A stretch of 45,288 nt of DNA. Origin: DATAVB01 sp040414495 (GTDB lineage: Bacteria > Actinomycetota > Actinomycetes > Mycobacteriales > QHCD01). The position numbers were made by a program, and so were the translations under genes. Below are positions 8,444-16,069 of this stretch, piece by piece. The notes under the pieces were generated by a model. The model was not told where the DNA came from, made no database searches, and saw nothing but the letters and a program-made list of their open reading frames with translations. Position 1 is the first letter of the stretch; each line of letters starts with the position of its first letter. The stretch spans positions 1 to 45,288 of the forward strand of contig JBEDUI010000198.1 of the NCBI GenBank assembly GCA_040414495.1, given 5' to 3'.

Positions 8444-9448
8444 TTAAACGATTCGGCGGTGTAGCAGGAATAGCAGTGTCACCAGGCCCGGCATCAGCGG
8501 CAGCCACACCGTCACGAGTCGGTATCCGATAACCGCCGCAGCCGCCGTGCTGGCCGGCATTCCGACTCCGGTGAGCGCGGCCAACAATGTCACGTCCAGC
8601 GCGCCGAACCCGCCCGGACCGGGAATTGCGGCCGATAGGGCGGAAGCGCCCAGATATACGACGCCGATCGTGAGAATGGAAACGGGATAGTGCAGGCCGC
8701 GTACGACCGCGGCGAGCGTGAGAATGTGCAGCACCGGCACTGCGGCCGATCCGCCCCAGAGCATGGCTGAGCGAACCGGATTGTGCATGACATCCCGGCT
8801 GGCGCTCAGAATCGTCCGAATATGTTCGGCCAGCCGACCGCCGCGCCGTAAGGTACGGCGGACCAGCAACGCGCCCAACAGGATAAGCACGGTAAAGCCC
8901 GCGCTGAGCGCGATGAGCCGGTTAGCGCCTACGTGATCGACGCGCGGACTGGCCAGGAGCAGCAGACCGCCGAGCGCCAACGCGTGCACCGCGAACCCGG
9001 CGCCGGCATTGAGCCCGACCGCACCGGCCGCGCCGGGCATGCTCAGGCCGGACTTGCGCAGCATCCGCACATTGAGCGTGGCCACGCCGACACCGGCCGG
9101 AAGCACGTGGTTGGCGAACGAACCGGCAACCTGCGTGAAAAATACCCGGCTGAACGGTATCCGCCGGGTCGTCGCACCGAGCTGACAGCACGTTCCAGCG
9201 ACCCAGGTCAGGCCAACCGCGGCAACGGCGGTCAGCAGCCAGGCCCGGTTCGCGCCGCCCATCGCGATGATCCCGGCTCGTACCGTCGGCCAGTGCCAGA
9301 CAACCAGCACGACCAGAACGACGGGCGCGGCAAAGCTCAGTACGAGCCGGGTCGGCCCGGCCCACCGGTTTTCAGCGGGACGGACTTCCTGGGTCGGATC
9401 CTGTACATCCGGCGGTGCCGAAATCGTTGGGGGCATGGGCGCGGTCAT
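8444..9448 (-). CDS. UPF0104 / lysylphosphatidylglycerol synthase-type transmembrane protein
   Basis: A 334-residue polytopic membrane protein of the flippase-like LPG-synthase TM domain family (PF03706, AglD/YbhN-like). About eight hydrophobic segments are visible from residue 35 to the C-terminus. Family features include FANHVLPAGVGVATLNVRMLRKSG in the first half and GASALSAAIPGPGGFGALDVTLLAAL in the second. Full MprF proteins add a cytosolic aminoacyl-transferase domain, which is absent here, so lipid or polyprenyl-glycan translocation is more likely than lysyl transfer. ATG 9448 has an in-frame ATG alternative at 9436. A CopY/BlaI-like palindrome lies about 80 bp upstream (9525-9542). Confidence 0.82.
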   Translation of the reverse strand: MTAPMPPTISAPPDVQDPTQEVRPAENRWAGPTRLVLSFAAPVVLVVLVVWHWPTVRAGIIAMGGANRAWLLTAVAAVGLTWVAGTCCQLGATTRRIPFSRVFFTQVAGSFANHVLPAGVGVATLNVRMLRKSGLSMPGAAGAVGLNAGAGFAVHALALGGLLLLASPRVDHVGANRLIALSAGFTVLILLGALLVRRTLRRGGRLAEHIRTILSASRDVMHNPVRSAMLWGGSAAVPVLHILTLAAVVRGLHYPVSILTIGVVYLGASALSAAIPGPGGFGALDVTLLAALTGVGMPASTAAAAVIGYRLVTVWLPLMPGLVTLLFLLHRRIV

Positions 9449-9524
9449 GCGACGTCCCGGCCCGTTCCTGGTCGCGCCTCGAGCGCGCCGGCACGATCAT
9501 TCACGTGCGCCTCCCCGCAATGGC

Positions 9525-9542
9525 TACTACGAGATTGTAGTA
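9525..9542. promoter_or_regulatory. CopY/BlaI-like operator box
   Basis: TACTAC-N6-GTAGTA is a palindrome matching the TACTAC/GTAGTA core recognised by BlaI/MecI/CopY-family repressors. It sits between the divergent membrane-protein gene (start 9448) and the GNAT gene (start 9647). On the minus strand it overlaps TACAAT, a good -10 element. No BlaI-type gene is in the window, so a repressor would act in trans. Confidence 0.55.
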
Positions 9543-9646
9543 ATGAAACGGATGGACCGCACCTGGAGTTCAAAGCCGATAAATCGCAGTGACAGGACCT
9601 GCACCGTAGCAGTGTAATCGCCCCATACCTGAGGGGAGAACCGCTG

Positions 9647-10147
9647 ATGTCCGATGTGGTCAGCCGGACCGTCGCGCTGGAATTGACCGCGCGCGATATC
9701 CGGGATGTCGACCTGACCGGAATGTCGAATTGGGCCTCTCCGCTCACCGTACGGCAGATCAGGGCGGCGATGCGCCGCGAAGCCGCCAAGGATTTCGTCG
9801 CCGTGTTCGCGGCGGCGAACGGGGAGTCGGTGGCCCGGGGCGAGGTGAATTACCGGTCTCGTCCGGGCATGGGCGAGATCGGTTCGCTGGCGGTACGCGC
9901 GGAGCTGCAGTCGTTGGGAATCGGTACGTTCCTCATCGAGGTCTTGGAGGAACGTATTCGGGCGCACGGGCTGTCGGCCGCGATGCTGAGCGTCGAGGAC
10001 AACAATCCCCGGGCCAGGGCGCTCTATGAACGGCTCGGCTACGTCGCCTACGGTCGCGAACCCGACTCGTGGGACCAGCAGACTTCCGACGGGGTCGTCT
10101 ACCGGTACGAAACGGTCTGCACGCTGTTACGTAAAGACGTTTCTTAA
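9647..10147 (+). CDS. GNAT family N-acetyltransferase
   Basis: A 166-residue acetyltransferase of the GNAT fold. The acetyl-CoA pyrophosphate loop LQSLGIGTFL follows the beta-strand GEIGSLAVR, and the C-terminal SVEDNNPRARALYERLGYVAYGRE is the classic motif B/C region. The acceptor substrate is unknown. A GGGGAG Shine-Dalgarno precedes ATG 9647 at good spacing. The stop is only 9 bp before the Mug glycosylase start, so this is probably the first gene of the repair operon 9647-12559, although its own role in repair is uncertain. Confidence 0.9.
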   Translation: MSDVVSRTVALELTARDIRDVDLTGMSNWASPLTVRQIRAAMRREAAKDFVAVFAAANGESVARGEVNYRSRPGMGEIGSLAVRAELQSLGIGTFLIEVLEERIRAHGLSAAMLSVEDNNPRARALYERLGYVAYGREPDSWDQQTSDGVVYRYETVCTLLRKDVS

Positions 10148-10156
10148 ACTGCGCGT

Positions 10157-10732
10157 ATGGGATTTACCAGGGCCGAGCTGGAGTCCTTTCGGGACGCCAG
10201 CGTGCCCGATCTGCTCGGATCCGGCGTACGGCTGCTGTTCGTCGGAATCAATCCGGGCCTGTGGACTGCCGCGGCGCAGAGCCATTTCGGCCGGCCGGGT
10301 AACCGGTTCTATCCGGCCCTGTTCCGCGCCGGGATCGTCGACCGGCCGATCGACGCATCGGCCGGATTTACCCAGGAGGACAAGGCGCATCTGATCGAGC
10401 GCGGCATCGGCATCACCAACCTGGTCAACCGCGCGACCGCCCGGGCCGACGAGTTGGGGCGGGACGAGTTGGTCGCCGGCGGTCAGAAACTACAGCGGCG
10501 GGTCGCGCAGATCCGGCCGAAGGTGGTCGCCGTCCTCGGCGTCACCGCGTACCGGGCCGCATTCGGGCGGCCGAAGTCCGCGCTCGGCCGACAGCCCGAA
10601 GACCTGGCCGGCGCGCAGTTGTGGGTGGCGCCGAACCCGAGCGGCCTGAACGCGCACGCCCAGATCGACGATCTCGCTGCCGCGTACCGGGAAATCGCCG
10701 TCGCCGCCGGTATCCAACCGATTGGGCACTGA
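10157..10732 (+). CDS. mug: G/U mismatch-specific DNA glycosylase (Mug)
   Basis: A 191-residue uracil-DNA glycosylase superfamily protein of the Mug/TDG branch, which removes uracil or thymine opposite G. Motif 1 GINPGL (residues 30-35) carries the water-positioning asparagine N32 typical of Mug, and motif 2 NPSGLNAH matches the family's lesion-binding loop. The middle has the usual GNRFYPAL and ITNLV segments. It initiates base excision by leaving an abasic site, and the next gene encodes the AP endonuclease that would process it. Closely spaced with GNAT upstream (9 bp) and XthA downstream (19 bp). Confidence 0.95.
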   Translation: MGFTRAELESFRDASVPDLLGSGVRLLFVGINPGLWTAAAQSHFGRPGNRFYPALFRAGIVDRPIDASAGFTQEDKAHLIERGIGITNLVNRATARADELGRDELVAGGQKLQRRVAQIRPKVVAVLGVTAYRAAFGRPKSALGRQPEDLAGAQLWVAPNPSGLNAHAQIDDLAAAYREIAVAAGIQPIGH

Positions 10733-10751
10733 TCGCGACTACCGTAGACGC

Positions 10752-11618
10752 GTGCGAATAGCTACCTGGAACGTGAACTCGGTCAAGCAACGGGTGCCGC
10801 GACTGCTGCCGTGGCTCGATCAACGTCAGCCGGACGTGGTGTGCCTGCAGGAAACCAAGCTCGCTGATGACGCCTTCGAGGCGCTGCTCGGCAAGGAATT
10901 GGCCGATCGGGGCTACGAGAGCGCGCTGAACGGCGAGGTCCAGTGGAATGGCGTGGCGATTCTGTCGCGCGTTGGCGTGGCCGATATTGTCCGCGGAATT
11001 CCGGGCGGGCCGGGTTTTCCGGAGCCGGAGGCGCGGTCGGTGGCGGCGACCTGCGGCGGGGTGCGGGTGCAGTCGGTGTACGTGCCCAACGGCCGGGTGC
11101 CCGATTCCGACCACTACCAGTACAAACTGGCGTGGCTGGCCGCGCTGCGAGACATGGTGCGCGGCGGCCCGGACGATGCCGTGGTGTGCGGCGACATGAA
11201 CATCGCGCCGACCGACGATGACGTCTTCGACCCGCAGGCCTACGTCGGGCACACCCACGTGACGCCGCCGGAGCGGGAGGCGTTGGCGCAGCTGGAGGCG
11301 GTCGGCCTGCATGACGTGGTGCGGGACCACTGGCCGAATGAGCGCATTTTCAGCTATTGGGACTACCGGGCCGGGATGTTCCACCAGGATCTCGGCATGC
11401 GCATTGACCTGGTGCTGGCCACGAAGCCGGTGGCGGGTCGGGTCAAGGCGGCCTGGATCGACCGGCAGGCCCGTAAGGGCACCGGTCCCTCCGACCATGC
11501 GCCGGTGATCGTCGACCTGGACGAGGCGCCGGACGGCGATATTGGTCCGGTCGTACCGCCGCCGTCCGCACCAGCCAAACGACGCGGCTCGGTCAAGCTG
11601 CCGCAATCGCGTAAATGA
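10752..11618 (+). CDS. xthA: Exodeoxyribonuclease III / AP endonuclease
   Basis: A 288-residue member of the exonuclease III family (EEP fold). Visible motifs, in order, are ATWNVNS, VCLQETK (metal-binding glutamate), the GDMNIAPTDDDV block (catalytic Asp/Asn), WDYRAG with the preceding FS, and the C-terminal SDHAPV histidine motif. The enzyme cuts 5' of abasic sites and has 3'-5' exonuclease activity. The GTG at 10752 is preferred because the family begins with the first beta strand RIATWN; an upstream GTG at 10722 would overlap mug. The stop overlaps the ATG of the polymerase gene by 4 bp. Confidence 0.95.
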   Translation: MRIATWNVNSVKQRVPRLLPWLDQRQPDVVCLQETKLADDAFEALLGKELADRGYESALNGEVQWNGVAILSRVGVADIVRGIPGGPGFPEPEARSVAATCGGVRVQSVYVPNGRVPDSDHYQYKLAWLAALRDMVRGGPDDAVVCGDMNIAPTDDDVFDPQAYVGHTHVTPPEREALAQLEAVGLHDVVRDHWPNERIFSYWDYRAGMFHQDLGMRIDLVLATKPVAGRVKAAWIDRQARKGTGPSDHAPVIVDLDEAPDGDIGPVVPPPSAPAKRRGSVKLPQSRK

Positions 11619-12559
11619 CCGACGAACGCGACGGAGTGTCGCTGACCAACCTCGACCAACCCCTATTCGAGGGTGCCGGGGCTACCAAACGCGATTTGAT
11701 CGATTATCTCGATGCCATTAGGGACCGGATAATTCCGGTGTTACGGGACCGGCCGCTGTCCGTCATTCGGGTGCTACGCGGACAGAAACCGTTCATGCAG
11801 AAAAACGTCCCGAAATACACGCCGGAATGGGTGCCGCGGGTCTCGCTGTGGGCCGAGTCCTCGAAACGCGAGGTCTCGTACGCATTGTGCAACGACCGCC
11901 GTACGCTGCTGTGGTTCGGAAATCAGCGGGCTATTGAATATCACCCGACCCTGGTCCGGTCGCAGCGCCCGGATCGGCAGACACACCTCATTCTCGACCT
12001 GGATCCGCCTGAGGGCGGGCCTTTTGATGTGGTGGTACGAACGGCGCTCATGGTCCGGCAGGCGCTGACGAATTCCGGGTTGGCCGGCGCGGTGAAAACC
12101 AGCGGCGCGAAAGGCGTACATATCGTGGTGCCGCTGGATGAGGCCGCTTCTATAGAAGATGTCGCTGCGGCGACGCGCGCGTTGGCGGCCCGGGCCGAAC
12201 GTATCGATCCGGACCTGGCGACCACGGCGTATATCAAGGAAGACCGTGGCGGCAAGGTATTCCTCGATTCCACCCGGGCCGGCGGGGCCACCATCGTGGC
12301 CGCCTACAGCCCGCGGGTGCGGCCGGGTGTGCCGGTCTCGTTTCCGGTCGGGTGGGATGACCTGGACCGCATTACGCCGGCCGATTTTACGATTCATAAT
12401 GCCGTTGGCCTGTTGCGCGATCAGGACCCATGGACGGAGACGATGCCGCCGCCACAGTCTTTGCCAGCCGATCTGATCGAGGAAGGGCGGGCGATTCCGG
12501 TGGCCCGGGTGCAGGCGATGCACGAGGGGAAACGCCGGGCCCGTGCCCGTCGCGGCTGA
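11615..12559 (+). CDS. LigD-type polymerase domain (primase-polymerase), stand-alone
   Basis: A 314-residue archaeo-eukaryotic-primase-type polymerase corresponding to the PolDom of bacterial DNA ligase D, without ligase or phosphoesterase domains. Motif I LILDLDPPEG carries the metal-binding D128 and D130, motif II is SGAKGVHIVVPL, and motif III lies in the AAYSPRVRPGVPVSFPVGWDDL region. Relatives fill short gaps with ribonucleotides in end joining and, for mycobacterial Prim-PolC, in excision repair. The 4-bp ATGA overlap with xthA couples its translation to the AP endonuclease. No ku gene is in the window. Confidence 0.92.
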   Translation: MTDERDGVSLTNLDQPLFEGAGATKRDLIDYLDAIRDRIIPVLRDRPLSVIRVLRGQKPFMQKNVPKYTPEWVPRVSLWAESSKREVSYALCNDRRTLLWFGNQRAIEYHPTLVRSQRPDRQTHLILDLDPPEGGPFDVVVRTALMVRQALTNSGLAGAVKTSGAKGVHIVVPLDEAASIEDVAAATRALAARAERIDPDLATTAYIKEDRGGKVFLDSTRAGGATIVAAYSPRVRPGVPVSFPVGWDDLDRITPADFTIHNAVGLLRDQDPWTETMPPPQSLPADLIEEGRAIPVARVQAMHEGKRRARARRG

Positions 12560-12760
12560 CTTTTAGTGGGCTGCCGGGAATAGCCGTACACTGTGGATAA
12601 TCGCCACGGATAAACCGATCCGGTGCAAGTTGGGCGCGCCTTTGGCGAAGATGGCGGCAATCTTTGCGGCAAACGCGGGCTGGCTGGTGTTTCGCGGCGA
12701 TACGTTGGGGCACTGAGATTTCGTCCCGGCAGTCGTCCGCAACGCTAAGGAGCCGCGCCC

Positions 12761-13999
12761 GTGAGGCTTGTAGTGGATCCCGTGCGCGGACCTGTGGACG
12801 AGCCGCCCCGGCTGCTGGTGACCGATATTCCCGGTGGCGCGGCGGCGGAGACACGGTTGACCATTGCCGGCGTCGACGCGGCCGGGCATGTCTGGCGGTC
12901 GGTCGGGCAATATCCGGTCGGTGCGGATGGACTGGTGCGACTCGACGATCCGGACCGTCCATGGTGGACGATGCAGTTCGCGGACCGAGGTTGCGCGCCA
13001 GTCGCATTCGCGGCGCCGGATACGTCCTGGCGGTGCACGGTGACCGCCGAGTGTGCGGGTGAATTGGCCTACCAGACGGTGTATCGCGAGTACGGCGACC
13101 AGCGGCGGAACGATGAATTATCCGGGCCGGGCTGGCGGCTGCGTGTTTACGCATCTGACGACGAGCGTTCCCGGCCCACCGTATTGATCGTGCCTGGTCG
13201 TGCTGGGCTCGAGGCGATGGCGGGGGCGGCCGCATTGTTGGCTTCCCGTGGTTACCTCGCCGCGGTCCTCAGTTATATGGGCGAACCAGGGCTTCCCGAC
13301 TCGTTCCAGCGGATTCCGGTCGAGACAGTAGGACAGGCGTTGACCGCGTTGCGGGCCGCGCCCGGTGTGGACCCGACCCGGCTCGCGGTGTGGGGTGTAT
13401 CGGTGGGTACGGCGTTGGCGCTGGCCGGTTTGAGTGGACGAAATGTGCCCTCAGTGCGGAGTGTGATTGTATTTTCGCCGACGTCGGTAATCTGGCAGGC
13501 GCCTGGCGCGGCCCGAATGTCGTCGCTGACGCGGGACGGTGCCGACCTGCCTTGGCTGCCCATGCACGGACAACGGCTGCGGGGGCAACTGCTGGCCAAC
13601 AAGGTGGGTCGGTGGTTTTCCCGCAGCCGGTCGAATGCGCTGGCATTGCTGCCGGCCTACGGTCCGGCGTTGGACGACGAATCGGCTGAGGAAGCCGCCA
13701 TCGCGGTCGAGAAAATCGACGCGCCGCTGCTGGCGGTCGCCGGCGATTCGGACGCCGTATGGCCTTCGGCGATGATGGCCACTGACCTGATCGCCCGGCG
13801 GCAGCGCCACGGCCGCAGTGACGACCGGTTGCTGTTATTGCCGCATGCCGGGCATTTTCTGCGCCCGCCGGCCACACCGGCGACCGTGAACCGTAATCAC
13901 GACCTGATTTCCGGTGGTACGCCGGAGGGAATCGCGCATGGTCAGCGCGAGGCGTGGCGCAGCACGCTCGATTTTCTCGCCACCACGATCGGGCCTTAG
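12761..13999 (+). CDS. Acyl-CoA thioesterase/BAAT family alpha/beta hydrolase
   Basis: A 412-residue protein laid out like bile-acid-CoA:amino-acid N-acyltransferase/acyl-CoA thioesterase enzymes: an N-terminal beta-rich domain (about residues 5-120) and a C-terminal alpha/beta hydrolase (about 130-410). The nucleophile elbow is WGVSVGTALAL with S214; many BAAT enzymes have cysteine here, and serine favours hydrolysis over amino-acid transfer. DSDAVWP supplies the likely acid and LPHAGHFL the histidine. The GTG start at 12761 has AAGGAG about 10 nt upstream. The substrate is unknown. It converges on the Clp_N gene, overlapping by 4 bp at 13996-13999. Confidence 0.85.
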   Translation: MRLVVDPVRGPVDEPPRLLVTDIPGGAAAETRLTIAGVDAAGHVWRSVGQYPVGADGLVRLDDPDRPWWTMQFADRGCAPVAFAAPDTSWRCTVTAECAGELAYQTVYREYGDQRRNDELSGPGWRLRVYASDDERSRPTVLIVPGRAGLEAMAGAAALLASRGYLAAVLSYMGEPGLPDSFQRIPVETVGQALTALRAAPGVDPTRLAVWGVSVGTALALAGLSGRNVPSVRSVIVFSPTSVIWQAPGAARMSSLTRDGADLPWLPMHGQRLRGQLLANKVGRWFSRSRSNALALLPAYGPALDDESAEEAAIAVEKIDAPLLAVAGDSDAVWPSAMMATDLIARRQRHGRSDDRLLLLPHAGHFLRPPATPATVNRNHDLISGGTPEGIAHGQREAWRSTLDFLATTIGP

Positions 14000-14721
14000 C
14001 CGGCTTTGGCGGCAGTCAAGGAGGTCACGGCCTCCCGCAGCTTGTCGTAGCTGACGCCGAGGTTGCCGAGCAATTCGGAAACCATTCCCTGGGACACGGT
14101 AAAACAAGCCAACGCCAGGTGTTCGGTGCCGATGTAATCGTGGCCGAGTCGGAGCGACTCGCGCAGCGAATGTTCGAGCACCGACTTCCCGGCCGGGGTA
14201 AATGGCAATTTATCGGTACGAGGTTCGCCCGTGGGTAGGCCGATCCGACCGTTGATGGCGGCGGTGATCACCTCGGGTGTGGCCCCGCATTTGCTCAGTG
14301 CCTTGGCTCCGGTCGCCTCGGGTTCGGCGACAATTCCCAGCAATATGTGTTCGGTGCCGATATAGCTGGCCTGCCGGCGTCGTGCCTCCTCCTGGGCGTG
14401 CACGATGACGAATTTCCCCTCCGGAATCATCCGGTCGAAGAACTTGGGCGACCTGGGTGGCTCTTCGTCCCGGTCCGGCTGCGGCGCGTAGCGTTTCTGG
14501 ACCGCCTGCCGACTCAGCCCAAGGTGCTCGCCGATCGCGGCCCACGATGCGCCGGCGGTGCGGGCCTCGTCGATGAAATGCCCGACCAGATGATCGCCGA
14601 GTTCGTTCAGGCTCGATGCGACATCAACCGCGTCCTGGACCCGCTCCAGCTCCGATCCCCGCGGATGCAGGTCGCGGACATGACGGATGACGTCGTCAAG
14701 GTTCGGTAGCGATGTAGTCAT
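13996..14721 (-). CDS. Clp N-terminal domain protein with HTH
   Basis: A 241-residue protein combining a DNA-binding helix-turn-helix and a ClpA/ClpC-type N-terminal double repeat but no ATPase modules. Residues about 55-85 (ARTAGASWAAIGEHLGLSRQAVQKRY) form the HTH. Two Clp_N repeats follow, each with the diagnostic YIGTEHILLGI / YIGTEHLALAC motif. Such proteins are actinobacterial; a regulator that senses Clp substrates or adaptors is a reasonable inference. ATG 14721 is chosen because the family sequence starts there; the longer frame to 14874 crosses the palindrome at 14751. That palindrome probably serves autoregulation. Confidence 0.88.
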   Translation of the reverse strand: MTTSLPNLDDVIRHVRDLHPRGSELERVQDAVDVASSLNELGDHLVGHFIDEARTAGASWAAIGEHLGLSRQAVQKRYAPQPDRDEEPPRSPKFFDRMIPEGKFVIVHAQEEARRRQASYIGTEHILLGIVAEPEATGAKALSKCGATPEVITAAINGRIGLPTGEPRTDKLPFTPAGKSVLEHSLRESLRLGHDYIGTEHLALACFTVSQGMVSELLGNLGVSYDKLREAVTSLTAAKAG

Positions 14722-14771
14722 GATGCAACCATAAGCGACGTCCAAGCTTGATGGCAACCATTGGTTGCCAT
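14722..14771 (-). promoter_or_regulatory. Palindromic operator plus half-site upstream of Clp_N/HTH gene
   Basis: ATGGCAACCA (14751-14760) and TGGTTGCCAT (14762-14771) form a perfect 10-bp inverted repeat around one base. A near-copy of one arm, ATGCAACCAT, lies at 14723-14732, directly before the start codon. Full site plus half-site about 30 bp (three helical turns) apart suggests cooperative binding, most simply by the HTH protein encoded here. This is inference from position and symmetry. Confidence 0.65.
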
Positions 14772-14855
14772 TCGGGTCGGGCGCTTGGGGCACGGTGGTG
14801 GCCGTACGCGGACAAAGCCCGTGCCTATTCCCCGAATCCTTGATCCCATCTGATC

Positions 14856-14872
14856 GCCCTCGGCCCGAGGGC
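14856..14872. promoter_or_regulatory. 17-bp palindrome upstream of the epimerase gene
   Basis: GCCCTCGG and CCGAGGGC flank a single C, forming a perfect 8-bp-arm palindrome 29 bp before the epimerase ATG. It could be an operator or the top of a 5'-leader hairpin. In GC-rich DNA such short palindromes can occur by chance. Confidence 0.35.
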
Positions 14873-14901
14873 ATGGCTGGTCGTCAGTTCAGGAGGTCGT
14901 G

Positions 14902-15789
14902 ATGCGGATTTTGCTCACCGGTGCCACGGGAAACATCGGCCGGGGGATGGTCGACCGGCTGCGCGCGGCCGGCCACGAACTGGTGCTCAGTGACCTCGAC
15001 CCGCTGCCGGACGAACCGTCGTTCGCCGGCCTGGAGTTCGTGCAGTGCGATATCCAGGCCGGTTTCGGTTTGGAACGCGCCGCGGCCGGCTGTGACCTCC
15101 TGCTGCACACGCCGGCCTGGCACGGCGTGCATTCGCGGGTCAAGACCGAGGCCGACTTCTGGCGGCTGAACGTCGACGGCACATTCTGGGCATTGCAGGC
15201 GGCATTGACCGCTGGCATTCGCCGGCTCGTATTTCTTTCCTCGCAGTCCTGGCACGGGCATTACGAGAAATACGGATTCACCAAACGTATCGGCGAAGAA
15301 CTGTGCGAATACCACCGCCGCAACCATGGCCTGCGCTACGTGACCATCCGTCCGCACGATTTCACGCCATGGGGCGAGAATTACCTCAACCGATACGGCG
15401 CCAGGCTGCTCTATGGCGGTGTGGATCGCGAGGACGTACTGGATTGCGTTGAGCGTTCGGTGGAGTACCTCGGCCGCGAACCAGCCGTCGATGCCGAACC
15501 CGAGGGTTTGGTCGTCAATGCGGTGCGGGCCAATGGGTTCACCGCGGACCAGGTGGCGGGCTGGAGCGAGGATCCGCTCGGTGTGTGCGAGCGGGTATTT
15601 CCCGATAGCCGTGCGTTACTGGAACGGTACGAGATCGACATCGCTCGTCAGCCCAGCGTCGTCGACCTGTTGGGCGCCGATGTCATCGGGTACAAGCCGC
15701 GGCACCATTTCGGCACATTCCTCGACGAACTGCGTTCGCTTGATGCGCAGGGGCAGCAGGCTGTCGCCGCCGTACGGTGCCCGTACTGA
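14902..15789 (+). CDS. NAD-dependent epimerase/dehydratase (extended SDR)
   Basis: A 295-residue extended short-chain dehydrogenase. The N-terminal Rossmann motif GATGNIG fits GxxGxxG, LSDLDP supplies the acidic residue that favours NAD, and the active site has SSQS followed by YGFTK (Y-x3-K). The C-terminal half, which would bind the nucleotide sugar or other substrate, gives no clear match. AGGAGG at 14891-14896 lies five bases before ATG 14902 and only two before GTG 14899, so the ATG is chosen. It is divergent from the Clp_N gene and shares its intergenic region with both palindromes. Confidence 0.88.
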   Translation: MRILLTGATGNIGRGMVDRLRAAGHELVLSDLDPLPDEPSFAGLEFVQCDIQAGFGLERAAAGCDLLLHTPAWHGVHSRVKTEADFWRLNVDGTFWALQAALTAGIRRLVFLSSQSWHGHYEKYGFTKRIGEELCEYHRRNHGLRYVTIRPHDFTPWGENYLNRYGARLLYGGVDREDVLDCVERSVEYLGREPAVDAEPEGLVVNAVRANGFTADQVAGWSEDPLGVCERVFPDSRALLERYEIDIARQPSVVDLLGADVIGYKPRHHFGTFLDELRSLDAQGQQAVAAVRCPY

Positions 15790-16069
15790 GTTGCGTACTG
15801 AGACTGGCTCCACAAAAGGACGGCGCATTCTCAGCTGAATCTCAACTTACGCCTAGCAACGTCCGGTTTTTCCGGACAAGAGGAGCGGCCCGCGCCCGAT
15901 TCCCTTCTGTATAAGCGGTCCAGATAGGACATTTCGCTGGCTCAGCTCTCTCCCCGGTGACGTAGTGCACCGACTCACAATGAACTGGCTTGCCCCGGAC
16001 CACGTGTCCATTGGTGAAGGTTCACACAGTGGTGCCGGTGCGATCCCGGTGCACGGGGAGATGAAAGCT

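Noticed and set aside
9445..9789. 114-residue minus-strand frame adjoining the UPF0104-type gene
   Set aside because: It overlaps the GNAT gene start and the CopY-like box and is Ser/Arg-rich without motifs.
12592..12600. TGTGGATAA, an exact DnaA-box match
   Set aside because: It is a single site in an intergenic gap; an origin would need a cluster with AT-rich DNA and dnaA/dnaN nearby.
16020..16068. Possible riboswitch in the lipoprotein leader (GTGCCGG/CCGGTGCAC)
   Set aside because: Only short, imperfect stems can be drawn and no known riboswitch core is recognisable.
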